This document shows positions 35,026 through 41,919 of a DNA stretch of 41,919 bases, piece after piece. Made by a program: the position numbers and the translations under genes. The stretch comes from Candidatus Acidiferrales bacterium (GTDB taxonomy: Bacteria; Acidobacteriota; Terriglobia; Acidiferrales; UBA7541): the NCBI GenBank assembly GCA_030037335.1, contig JASHRN010000021.1, positions 1 to 41,919 of the forward strand. Direction: 5' to 3'. How positions within the stretch are numbered: position 1 is the stretch's first letter; every line of letters starts with the position of its first letter. A model generated the notes under the pieces. That model saw nothing but the letters and a program-made list of their open reading frames with translations. It made no database searches and was not told where the DNA came from.

Positions 35026-35051
35026 ACTATACCCACGATTGTCCTTGACAA
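35026..35051 (-). promoter_or_regulatory. Possible promoter of the SIR2 cassette
   Basis: On the minus strand TTGTCA (35051-35046) and TATAGT (35031-35026) are separated by 14 bases, which is shorter than ideal. The -35 lies within the palindrome at 35038-35052. A weak call. Confidence 0.3.
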
Positions 35052-35052
35052 T
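35038..35052. promoter_or_regulatory. Perfect palindrome, candidate operator
   Basis: ATTGTC-CTT-GACAAT, six-base arms and a three-base centre. It covers the -35 box of the plus-strand promoter and lies within the divergent region between the SIR2 cassette and the CxxC/HTH gene, so a dimeric regulator bound here could control both directions. Confidence 0.45.
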
Positions 35053-35073
35053 TGCTTACCTCTTTAGTAAACT
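35045..35073 (+). promoter_or_regulatory. Predicted sigma-70 promoter of the CxxC/HTH gene
   Basis: Perfect -35 TTGACA (35045-35050) and TAAACT (35068-35073), separated by 17 bases. AAGGAG follows shortly before the ATG at 35181. Confidence 0.55.
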
Positions 35074-35180
35074 CTCCCCACTTTTGTGGCCTTCTTCAAG
35101 GGCCTGGGGCAACGTTGGCCACCGCCCCCTGCGCCCCAGACAAATCAATACAATTTCACTCAAACTAAAGGAGAAACGTA

Positions 35181-35906
35181 ATGGTGTCCCCGCTCAAACC
35201 CGCTGTCGAAGTTCCAATAGAACCCGAAGCTGACTCGCCCGAGATGACTCGCGCCAGAAACCTTATTGAGAAAATTGAAGCCTCGCAACCTGCTCGATCC
35301 AGACTCAGTTCCAATTCGGGAAAACGCCACTCGGATCGCCTCGCCAATTCCCGGCGATTGCTCCAATCCCGCATCGCCTCTATCCCCGACTTCGAGCGCC
35401 ACAGCCGCAAATGCCAGGTCTGCCACAGTCGTTGGGTCGAGGAGATCGAGCAAGCCTATTACAACTGGAGCAGCGCCCAGTGGATCATCAATAACTTCCA
35501 GATCAGCTATGACGACACCGTCTATCGTCACGCCCGCGCCATCGGTCTCAACGTTCAACGCCGCAAAAACGTCGGCATTGCCGTCGAAAAGCTCATCGAA
35601 AAGGTGGACGAGGTCACCGTCACTTCTTCCACCGTCCTCCGCGCCATTCGCGCCCTCTCTTTGCTCGACGACAATGGCCGTTGGACCGACCCTCCCTCCA
35701 CGCACATCTTCGTGCGCGGAACCGATCCTGCGTCCTCTTGCTCCGGCGTGCCTCAGCAGAGTATCGACTCCGCTTCAGCCACGGACCATTCGCAAACGGA
35801 ACGTTTTGAGTGTGATGAGGGGATATTATCGAGCGGTTCTCTAGCCACTGGTCACTCGCCAATACCCACTGAATCCGAATCTAATCGCGGGAATATGGAA
35901 AATTAG
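35181..35906 (+). CDS. CxxC / helix-turn-helix protein, acidobacterial type
   Basis: A 241-residue protein, probably cytoplasmic. Residues 78-82 are CQVCH, a possible zinc site, followed by a helical region (WVEEIEQAYYNWSSAQWIIN, then SYDDTVYRHARAIGL, with H117) that looks like a helix-turn-helix. From memory it resembles a repeated acidobacterial family with a C-x2-C motif and a YRHAxAxGL motif, whose role is unknown. The last 70 residues (STHIFVRGTDPASSCSG...) are low-complexity and vary in that family. The gene has its own promoter and AAGGAGAA seven bases before the ATG. It is divergent from the SIR2 cassette, with a palindrome between them. Confidence 0.7.
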   Translation: MVSPLKPAVEVPIEPEADSPEMTRARNLIEKIEASQPARSRLSSNSGKRHSDRLANSRRLLQSRIASIPDFERHSRKCQVCHSRWVEEIEQAYYNWSSAQWIINNFQISYDDTVYRHARAIGLNVQRRKNVGIAVEKLIEKVDEVTVTSSTVLRAIRALSLLDDNGRWTDPPSTHIFVRGTDPASSCSGVPQQSIDSASATDHSQTERFECDEGILSSGSLATGHSPIPTESESNRGNMEN

Positions 35907-36017
35907 AAATTCATGCAACTCACACAAAGGAAACGCTCGAGGGCACTTCTAATCGCGGAAATTTCCGCTTTTAGAATTTCCGGACGGCCCATAAGCACGA
36001 TGCCTGCGTGAGATGGC

Positions 36018-36770
36018 TTAGCGGGGCTTTTGGTCTTGGATGGTGTAGCCCGCAGGGATCTGAAAGAGTGATGGATCGGGTTCGGACTGCTCGAAGCTGG
36101 TAAGGCGGAATTCATCGTCGGCGTTGCGCGGATCGGAGACTTTGCGCAGAAAAATGAGGCCTAGCTCCGGCGAGCGCCAAATTTCAGTGACTACGGTTAT
36201 CGGCCGGTCACTATGTTCCGCACCAGCCGGATATGTTCTCGTCATTCGTTCGCCGGTTACGAGGAAACCGAGCATGTCCTGGGTTCCGAGCTGTTCGCGC
36301 GTGAACTTCGGTTGCGGCCGGGGTGGGCCGGACGGAGCAGGAGGGGGGACATTCGCCGCGGAAGGGGCAGGAGCGAGCGAATGGCGGGTAGCGACGTGCG
36401 AACTTTGTGGGAGAAGAAAAAATTCATATCCCGCGACAGGGTCCAAGATTTGAATGAAATTCGGAGAGTCCGGATCGGGATCGTTCAGGCCAACGGGTTG
36501 GTAGGTGTAGTAGGCGACTCGGCCGTAGGAGTCGCGATAAACCAGAGATTTGGCCCTTGTCTGGATGCGAGTTCCATCAGCCAAAGTTTTTGTGCGGAGG
36601 ATTTCAGCCGTGGCAGAAAACGGACAGCCAGTGCTAGCCGTAACCCCCAAAGAGCCGAAAGCGCGGTTGGCGGAAGCGCAGGGGGAAGGAGGCTGGTTTT
36701 GGGCGTGCGCCGCGCAGTTCAGGGAGAGCAGCAGGCCGAAAGCGAATGTCCATCGCAGAAACGGCTTCAT
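36018..36770 (-). CDS. Secreted protein of unknown function
   Basis: A 250-residue exported protein. The frame opens at 36875, but the ATG at 36770 starts a clear signal peptide (KPFLRWTFAFGLLLSLNCAA, cleavage at AHA-QN) and follows GGGGTG. The mature protein has a beta-strand-rich pattern (FSATAEILRTKTLADGTRI, KSLVYRDSYGRVAYYTYQP) and a Pro-rich linker (PAPSAANVPPPAPSGPPRP). DPVAGYEFFLLP and EIWRSPELGLIFLRKVSDPR are reminiscent of DUF-type envelope or outer-membrane-associated proteins of Acidobacteria, but I cannot name a family. It is 137 bases from the next minus-strand gene and is probably transcribed separately. Confidence 0.78.
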   Translation of the reverse strand: MKPFLRWTFAFGLLLSLNCAAHAQNQPPSPCASANRAFGSLGVTASTGCPFSATAEILRTKTLADGTRIQTRAKSLVYRDSYGRVAYYTYQPVGLNDPDPDSPNFIQILDPVAGYEFFLLPQSSHVATRHSLAPAPSAANVPPPAPSGPPRPQPKFTREQLGTQDMLGFLVTGERMTRTYPAGAEHSDRPITVVTEIWRSPELGLIFLRKVSDPRNADDEFRLTSFEQSEPDPSLFQIPAGYTIQDQKPR

Positions 36771-36906
36771 CGGAACACCCCACAGTTTGGCGTTCAAAGA
36801 TTGGACGAAGGAGATGGCGGTTCGGTTACGTTGGGCGTTGGTTAGCGACTGACGGCGACGAGTGAAGCGGCGCACCAGCTTCGACGGGCGTACGGAGATG
36901 TACCGA

Positions 36907-38262
36907 TCATTTGGCCTTCGCGAGATGCAAGGCGCGTTTCGCGGCGGCGTAAAGATTCAGACGTGAGTACACGCCGAATGAAGATCCATCATCCAGAAAG
37001 CCACCTCCGGGTCCTTCCGTCTCGGTAAGAATTTTGTCCGCCTGCTCGAGCGTCAAGGAAGGAAAAGCCACCGTCAGCAAATATCCGGCTTCTGGAGCGT
37101 CTTTGCCTACGTCTTCGAGGACGCCGGCGTTCTTCTGATAGACGACAGGAAGATTGTATGTTTGCGTGGCAGCATAGAAAGCCTCGTCTGCCGCTGGATC
37201 GCTGAGGCGTCCGGTATCTTCGGCAGCGCAGACCTCGACCGTGTTGCCGCATCCCGCCTGAAGTACTGCGGTCATATTGGCGCGGGCTTTCTTGACGGCA
37301 GCCTGAAAATCCGCGATGGCAGGAGCGTCCCTATACGATTGGCCGACGTAGGCCGGATCGTTGGCCAGAAGATGCGCCATATCGTAGAGGGCCAGCGTGC
37401 GGCCAGCCAAGACATCCATGGCATAGTGCGCGCCGACGATGATGCGGTCGTTCCCGTACTCTGCGGCGCGAGCAATCATCTGCGGGTAGCGTTCGGGCAC
37501 CATCACGGCGAGCAGGATCGCTCCCGTGTAACCGTATGTGGCATGACCGCTTGGATAGGAAGGGCTTTTCGTCAGGTTCATCATTGGCCCGCGGTTGTAG
37601 ACGATGTTATCTGCAGGGGCGTGAAAATAATCGAAGCCAACGATACGCGTCAGGCTCGGCTCAGTTTGAAAAGGGCGTGAGTTGCCATAAGGATCGGCGC
37701 CCGGGGTTCCCGCGGGAAGGCCGTAGGCTTTGCCGAACATATCGGGAGATGCGCCGATTTTCTCGAGAATTTCCATTTGCTCAGCCGAGACAGGTATCTT
37801 TCCGTTGGTCGTTTCATTCGCGAAAAAATACTTCGCCGCACGGGAATTTACCTCGCTTGTTGCCTCTGCATACGCGATGACATCCGCCATGCCTGGGGAC
37901 AGACTCGTGAAATGTTGCCGGTCGATGTAGTGAGCGCGCGCGAGGTAAGCGGCGCCAAGCGTTGTGCCCAGCCCATCCGCGAGTTCGGCGAGATTGCGGC
38001 CGGTAATGAAAACATCGCGAAGCGCCTGCTGCTGTTGCTCGGCGAAAGGGAGCAGTGTCGGCTGAGAGATCGCACCGGTCTGAATGCCACCGGTGACGGT
38101 GTAATTGGCGCCTAAAGCGGCGTTGCCCGCACTGGTGTTTGACAAGGCGGCGACTGGAGCGAGCCCTTTCAGCGCTGCTTTGTCGCTTGCGGACTGCGCT
38201 CTAGCGTGGAAGGGCAGAAGCAGGCAAAGAACTACAATCCGCAGGAACATTTTCAATGTCAT
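36907..38262 (-). CDS. Secreted PAP2-superfamily acid phosphatase / haloperoxidase-like protein
   Basis: A 451-residue exported protein (signal peptide to about residue 22, FLRIVVLCLLLPFHARA). The PAP2 core is clear: PSGH at 237-240 and R273-x5-H279-x3-D283 (NDRIIVGAHYAMD), the phosphate or vanadate pocket of class A acid phosphatases and vanadium haloperoxidases. The RP dipeptide at 196-197 may supply the first arginine, but the preceding Lys of class A motifs is not obvious. The protein is longer than class A phosphatases (about 250). It precedes the phosphate transporter pair, so a role in releasing phosphate outside the cell is plausible but inferred. Confidence 0.85.
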   Translation of the reverse strand: MTLKMFLRIVVLCLLLPFHARAQSASDKAALKGLAPVAALSNTSAGNAALGANYTVTGGIQTGAISQPTLLPFAEQQQQALRDVFITGRNLAELADGLGTTLGAAYLARAHYIDRQHFTSLSPGMADVIAYAEATSEVNSRAAKYFFANETTNGKIPVSAEQMEILEKIGASPDMFGKAYGLPAGTPGADPYGNSRPFQTEPSLTRIVGFDYFHAPADNIVYNRGPMMNLTKSPSYPSGHATYGYTGAILLAVMVPERYPQMIARAAEYGNDRIIVGAHYAMDVLAGRTLALYDMAHLLANDPAYVGQSYRDAPAIADFQAAVKKARANMTAVLQAGCGNTVEVCAAEDTGRLSDPAADEAFYAATQTYNLPVVYQKNAGVLEDVGKDAPEAGYLLTVAFPSLTLEQADKILTETEGPGGGFLDDGSSFGVYSRLNLYAAAKRALHLAKAK

Positions 38263-38483
38263 ATGCCTTCTTTCAGCCGCCAGAGAAAAGCGGCGAAGAG
38301 CGCAATCTATCAGTTCGCTTAGAGAGTTGGCAAACTCCCAGAGGAAGCTGGTTGTGCCACAGCGCAGGGCGTAAAGATGACTGGGGGATGATAAAGGCGA
38401 CAGCAGGTCCCCGCCTGCGGCAGTGAGGCCTCACCGCCATTCGCCAAAGAGAAGAGACGACTGGGTTCTGGATGACGGCTATG

Positions 38484-39479
38484 TTAGCGGAGCCAGTGGT
38501 GGATGAGATGGAAGAAAATCACGCCCATGACGCCGGCGCCGGGGATGGTGAGAATCCACGCCCAGATGATGCGGCGCGTGACTCCCCAATGCACGGCGGT
38601 AAGGCGACGGGAAGCTCCGACGCCGGAAATGGCCCCGGTGATGACGTGAGTTGAGCTGACGGGGATGCCCCACGCGGCGGTGAAGAGCAACGTGAGCGTA
38701 GCTGATGTTTCCGCAGCGAAGCCGCTGAAGGGCTGAAGCTTGGTGATGCGCTGGCCCATGGTTTTGACGACGCGCCAGCCGCCGGCCATTGTGCCTCCAG
38801 CCATTGCCAATGCGCAGCACATGATGACCCAGTCGGGGACGACGTAGCTTCGCAGCACTCCGCCGGTGACCAGCGCGGCGGTGATGATGCCCATGGTTTT
38901 TTGGGCGTCGTTGGTCCCGTGGCTGAAGCTGAAGGCCGCGGCGGAAAGGAGTTGAAGACGGCGAAACCAACTGTCTACGCGGCGCACGGGGAGTCGGTAA
39001 ACCATCCAACTGATAATTGTAATCACGACCACACCGGCGACCAGGCCCATGATGGGCGCGACGAAAATGAAGATAATTGGCAGGGTCCAGCCGGAACCGA
39101 TAATTGCGCGAAAGCCTGCGGAGGCAATGGCGGCGCCTCCGTAGCCGCCCATGAGCGCATGAGAGGAACTGCAGGGGATGCCCATGCGAATGGTGGCATA
39201 GTTCCAGATGATGGCGCCGAAGAGGCCTGCGAGAAGCACGCTCTCGTTTACGAGATGAAGATTAACGAGGCCTTTGCCCATGGTGGCGGCGACCGCCGTT
39301 CCATAAACGAACGGAGCGATGAAGTTCCAGAATGCAGCCCATACAACGGCCCAGAGCGGGCGGAGGACGCGCGTGGAAACGACGGTAGCGATGGAACTGG
39401 CAGCGTCATGCCAGCCATTGGTGAAATCAAAAATCAGACTGACGAAAACGATGATGAGCAGAAGGTGAAAGCTGCTCAC
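38484..39479 (-). CDS. PiT-family inorganic phosphate transporter
   Basis: A 331-residue membrane protein of the PiT (Pho-4) family, phosphate symporters. Both inverted halves of the signature are present: DFTNGWHDAASSIATVVS near the N-terminus and FSHGTNDAQKTMGIITAALV in the second half. About nine hydrophobic segments are seen. Bacterial PiT proteins of this shorter type lack the large central loop. It lies 64 bases downstream of the DUF47 gene on the same strand, and the two families are commonly paired, the DUF47 protein acting as a cytoplasmic partner. This pairing with an upstream PAP2 phosphatase suggests phosphate acquisition. Confidence 0.93.
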   Translation of the reverse strand: MSSFHLLLIIVFVSLIFDFTNGWHDAASSIATVVSTRVLRPLWAVVWAAFWNFIAPFVYGTAVAATMGKGLVNLHLVNESVLLAGLFGAIIWNYATIRMGIPCSSSHALMGGYGGAAIASAGFRAIIGSGWTLPIIFIFVAPIMGLVAGVVVITIISWMVYRLPVRRVDSWFRRLQLLSAAAFSFSHGTNDAQKTMGIITAALVTGGVLRSYVVPDWVIMCCALAMAGGTMAGGWRVVKTMGQRITKLQPFSGFAAETSATLTLLFTAAWGIPVSSTHVITGAISGVGASRRLTAVHWGVTRRIIWAWILTIPGAGVMGVIFFHLIHHWLR

Positions 39480-39543
39480 GCGGAAAGCTCCTCCGGTCGA
39501 GGTGGGACACTTGTGCCCGTTATCATTCGCCGGTTGCTATGGA

Positions 39544-40170
39544 TCATGCGTTCTTCAGGGTGATGGTTTCGACCACGTTGGCCACGTCTTCGCACTTGTC
39601 GGTGGCAATTTCGAGCACTTCGATGATTTCCTTCCATTTAATAACGAGGATGGGATCTTTTTCCTGCTCAAAGAGATTGGCAATGAGATCCCGGCAGACC
39701 CGATCGCCTTCATTTTCGAGGCGATTGATCTCGATGCAATGTTCGAGGATTTCGTTTCTCTTTTCCAGCACGCGAACCGCGGCGACGACTTCCTTCGTCG
39801 CCTCCAAAAGGACGCGCGAGAGATCCGAGACGCCGGGACGGATCTTGTCGATGCGATAGGTCACCAGGCGGCTGGCAGCGGCGTCGGTAAGATCGAGCAC
39901 ATCGTCGATTTTGCTCGCCAGTTCGTGAATGTCTTCGCGATCGAAGGGGGTGATGAAGGTGCGGTTCAGCTTGTTCATCAGAGAGTGAATGATGGTGTCG
40001 TTGGCGTGCTCGATGTCTTTGATTTTCTCGGCATCGGAGGCCGGATTCGAATAGTTCTCGAGCATCGCCACCATGGCTTGGGAGGCACGGTAAACGTTTT
40101 CGGCGAGCTCTACGAACATGTCGTGGAAGCCGTCTTCGTGGGGCAGTAGTTTGCTCAGTATCCCGGGCAT
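39544..40170 (-). CDS. DUF47 (PhoU-like) partner of the PiT transporter
   Basis: A 208-residue all-helical protein of the DUF47/PhoU-like family, usually encoded next to PiT transporters and thought to regulate them. Characteristic segments are LLPHEDGFHDMFVELAENV near the start, KIKDIEHANDTIIHSLMNKL, FITPFDREDIHELASKIDDV (metal-binding E/D-rich helices) and IEINRLENEGDRV. The frame opens at 40224, but the ATG at 40170 gives the conserved start PGILSKLLPHED. No ribosome site is evident upstream. It is translated first, followed by the transporter 64 bases on. Confidence 0.92.
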   Translation of the reverse strand: MPGILSKLLPHEDGFHDMFVELAENVYRASQAMVAMLENYSNPASDAEKIKDIEHANDTIIHSLMNKLNRTFITPFDREDIHELASKIDDVLDLTDAAASRLVTYRIDKIRPGVSDLSRVLLEATKEVVAAVRVLEKRNEILEHCIEINRLENEGDRVCRDLIANLFEQEKDPILVIKWKEIIEVLEIATDKCEDVANVVETITLKNA

Positions 40171-40331
40171 AGGTTTAATTGAGCTGCGAGTGGACACTAT
40201 AGCGGAAGGGAATTGCTGGAGCAAGGAAGCAGGTTAGCTGAGAGGTTGTAGTTTCGGTTGGGGAGGTGCTGCTCCAAACGCCGGAGGAATCAAGCAACTC
40301 CGGCGTCTGGACCAGCGAGGTTTCCGCGGCG

Positions 40332-41207
40332 TTAGCGATCGCGCCCTGGTTTGTGATCTTCCTTCTGCGGATGATTGTTCTTTTGGTTGTTGTTGTGAGC
40401 GGCCCGGTTATCGTTGCGGGCCGCGCGATTATCGTTGCGAACGGCGCGGTTGTCGTTTCGAACAGCGCGGTTGTCGTTTCGAACAGCACGGTTGTCATTG
40501 CGAACGGCCCGATTATCGTTGCGGACCGCGCGATTGTCGTTGCGAACAGCACGGTTGTTGGCACCCACGCGGTTCCCCGGCCGCGCCATGGCCGTGTGTT
40601 CGTGATTCATCTGCGCGTTCGTCGCTGCAAAGTGCTGTTCGTGCGCAGCTGTCATTTCTGCTCGAGTAGGCATTGCGCGCACGCCGCCTGGCCCGTTGAA
40701 GGCCACGTGGCTGTTGTTATTCACGATGACCCTGCGGTTGATGTAAGTGTTGTGGATGATGTTGACGTTCACATGCATGACGGCGGTATTGTAGAAGAAA
40801 TGTCCTCCGCGCCATTCGCCACCGACGAAGCCGACACCGCCATAGCCGAAGCCGTAGTTAATTCCGCCGTAGAACCCGATGTGAGGGCCCCAGTAACCGG
40901 CGTGCCAGACGTAGGCTCCGCCCGCGAAGCCCCAGTAGCCAGGCGTCCAAAGGAGGCCGGGATGAGGAGCCATGACCCAAACGCCCGGAACCCAGTAATA
41001 ACCCGCGTCGCCGTAAGCCCAGTAACCCGGCGTCCACATATAGTCGGGTCCTGGACAAATCGGCTGAGCATAAACACGCAGCGGAGGGGGACCTACGTGA
41101 ACGGAAATTCCTACTCCGATGGCGACCTGCGCATGAGATGTGGCAGGGACCGCCAAGATCACGACCGCCAAAAGGAAGCACTGCAAAAGACCGAATTTAC
41201 GCATCAT
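40332..41207 (-). CDS. Secreted YXWGXW-type protein with Asn/Arg heptad repeats
   Basis: A 291-residue exported protein. GAGGTG lies six bases before the ATG at 41207, which starts the signal peptide (RKFGLLQCFLLAVVILAVP, cleavage after SHA). Residues of about 35-130 carry repeated aromatic units such as YMWTPGYWAY, YYWVPGVWV and LLWTPGYWGF, the YXWGXW pattern of secreted proteins of unknown function. A Gly/Tyr/Phe-rich segment follows, then the C-terminal tail with eight 7-residue units of the NRAVRND type and a basic end (HKPGRDR). The tail is highly basic and might bind acidic polymers. No enzymatic motif is present. Confidence 0.85.
   Translation of the reverse strand: MMRKFGLLQCFLLAVVILAVPATSHAQVAIGVGISVHVGPPPLRVYAQPICPGPDYMWTPGYWAYGDAGYYWVPGVWVMAPHPGLLWTPGYWGFAGGAYVWHAGYWGPHIGFYGGINYGFGYGGVGFVGGEWRGGHFFYNTAVMHVNVNIIHNTYINRRVIVNNNSHVAFNGPGGVRAMPTRAEMTAAHEQHFAATNAQMNHEHTAMARPGNRVGANNRAVRNDNRAVRNDNRAVRNDNRAVRNDNRAVRNDNRAVRNDNRAARNDNRAAHNNNQKNNHPQKEDHKPGRDR
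40389..40556 (-). repeat. Eight 21-bp tandem repeats inside the YXWGXW gene
   Basis: Eight 21-bp units encode NRAVRND (six copies), NRAARND and NRAAHNN. The repeats vary at synonymous positions, so they are held at protein level, and the period is a multiple of three so copy changes keep the frame. Confidence 0.85.
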
Positions 41208-41660
41208 TATTTTCACCTCGGTGCATCATCAAATGCCCTGCAATTCCTAGAACACCCCGGAAATGGAAAAGTTGTGCCCGCCTCGGCACTGCCAATACTG
41301 CGAATAGATCGAGCGTAGCGAGGCGAAGAGGCGCGTTCAAGCACGACCCGTGGAAAGCGTGCTCAAAAAAGCATGATACATCTTGACGCGAGCGGATGCT
41401 AGAAGCAGTGCATATGGATAACTTATGCCGTTGCGTAGTGGCCTTCGGGAAAAAACCCTGACATAATCTGCGCGTTCGTCGGGAGCGCTGGCGGCGGAAA
41501 AGACGCATTGCGCTGAGCACTTTGGCCACAGTTCGCGCCTCTGAATTTCATATGTGATAAAGAGCAGGTGAGCCGTTCGGTTGCGCTGAGGGCAAGCTCC
41601 GCAGTTCGCGCGAGGCCTGCCTGCGGCAGGCCCGCCGCGGCGGGCAGGCAGGGATCTGAA
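41208..41660. other. Intergenic region before the kinase
   Basis: About 450 bases between divergent genes. Nothing is recognised up to about 41600. From 41616 to 41652 it holds a large palindrome, the core of family A repeats, directly before the kinase start. No small gene is supported. Confidence 0.5.
41616..41652 (+). repeat. Nested palindrome at the kinase translation start (family A core)
   Basis: Outer arms CCTGCCTGC (41616-41624) and GCAGGCAGG (41644-41652) enclose the perfect palindrome CCCGCCGCGGCGGG (41631-41644). The 3' arm overlaps the likely ribosome site AGGGA of the kinase. Confidence 0.65.
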
Positions 41661-41919
41661 TTGCTGAATAGTGGAACCAAACTCGGAGCTTATGAAATTC
41701 AATCACCGCTGGGCGCGGGCGGAATGGGCGAGGTTTATCGCGCGCGAGATACGCGGCTGGGGCGCGATGTGGCGCTGAAAGTTTTGCCGGCGGCGTTCGC
41801 GCGCGATGCGGAGCGACTGGGACGTTTTCGGCGCGAAGCGCAAGTGCTAGCTTCGCTCAATCATCCGAACATTGCGGCGATTTATGGCTTCGAGGATTCC
41901 GGCGCGACGCATGCGCTGG
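41661..41919 (+). CDS. Ser/Thr protein kinase (3' partial)
   Basis: The N-terminal 86 residues of a eukaryotic-type kinase, cut by the window end. LGAYEIQSPLGAGGMGEVYR holds the glycine-rich loop GAGGMG, and DVALKVLP has the catalytic lysine. FRREAQVLASLNHPNIAAIY contains the alphaC-helix glutamate and the HPN motif. The starting pattern (SGTKLGAYEI) is that of the numerous Acidobacterial kinases, which often carry C-terminal TPR or WD40-like repeats; that part is outside the window. I chose TTG at 41661 because AGGGA lies 7 bases upstream. Its leader is a palindromic repeat. Confidence 0.85.
   Translation, partial: MLNSGTKLGAYEIQSPLGAGGMGEVYRARDTRLGRDVALKVLPAAFARDAERLGRFRREAQVLASLNHPNIAAIYGFEDSGATHAL

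Noticed and set aside
40266-41318. 350-residue plus-strand frame opposite the YXWGXW gene
   Set aside because: Its Val-rich stretch is the reverse reading of the heptad repeats; the minus-strand gene has a signal peptide, ribosome site and known motif pattern.
41197-41529. 110-residue minus-strand frame in the gap before the kinase
   Set aside because: Composition is Arg/Leu/Ser-rich without domain pattern or ribosome site.

Overview
The window is about 42 kb of a GC-rich bacterial chromosome, most likely from an Acidobacteriota (Acidobacteriia-like) soil bacterium. Pointers are a MacB-like permease of the acidobacterial orphan (ADOP) type, an acidobacterial-type Ser/Thr kinase, a RibBA with a diverged GTP cyclohydrolase II half, a CxxC/HTH protein of a type I remember from Acidobacteria, and many short palindromic repeats between genes. 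The assignment comes from reading, not from a search.

Layout. 1-5.75 kb: end of an M61 peptidase, an unknown Glu/Ala-rich protein, a Slt-type lytic transglycosylase and a PLP aminotransferase. 6.1-8.4 kb: a beta-CASP nuclease and a PagL-like lipid A deacylase. 8.5-10.1 kb: tRNA-Ala(GGC), a secreted ankyrin-repeat protein, and a degenerate copy of the tRNA 3' end. 10.1-12.3 kb: a stand-alone response-regulator receiver, divergent from an ECF sigma/anti-sigma pair that has a strongly folded leader. 12.4-19.6 kb: a co-directional envelope/RNA cluster (unknown secreted protein, TPR protein, RNase III, AsmA-like protein, secreted DUF6263-like protein). 19.7-25.1 kb: deoxynucleoside kinase, UvrB, a GT2 glycosyltransferase and a Rossmann/DUF2520 protein. 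25.2-31.0 kb: two M16 peptidases with complementary half-sites, separated by an ADOP permease flanked by dispersed repeats. 31.0-33.0 kb: a small membrane protein, a frameshifted ComEA-like protein and RibBA.

33.4-34.9 kb, on the minus strand, is the most unusual part. It is a compact cassette of a winged-helix protein, a SIR2-like predicted NAD-consuming protein and a very small sigma-70 region 4-like HTH protein that has no ordinary start codon. Its codon use differs from its surroundings and it looks like a defence or conflict module. A perfect palindrome lies between it and the divergent CxxC/HTH gene and covers that gene's -35 box.

36.0-41.2 kb, minus strand: two secreted proteins (one a PAP2/haloperoxidase-type phosphatase), a PiT phosphate transporter with its DUF47/PhoU-like partner, and a YXWGXW-type secreted protein with eight heptad repeats. 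The window ends inside a Ser/Thr kinase whose start lies directly behind a large palindrome.

Two repeat families fill most gaps: one built around TCATTCCGAG...GAGGAATCT, and one of hairpins of the form GTAG + GC-rich stem + short T-rich loop. I saw no CRISPR array, rRNA, integrase or transposase.
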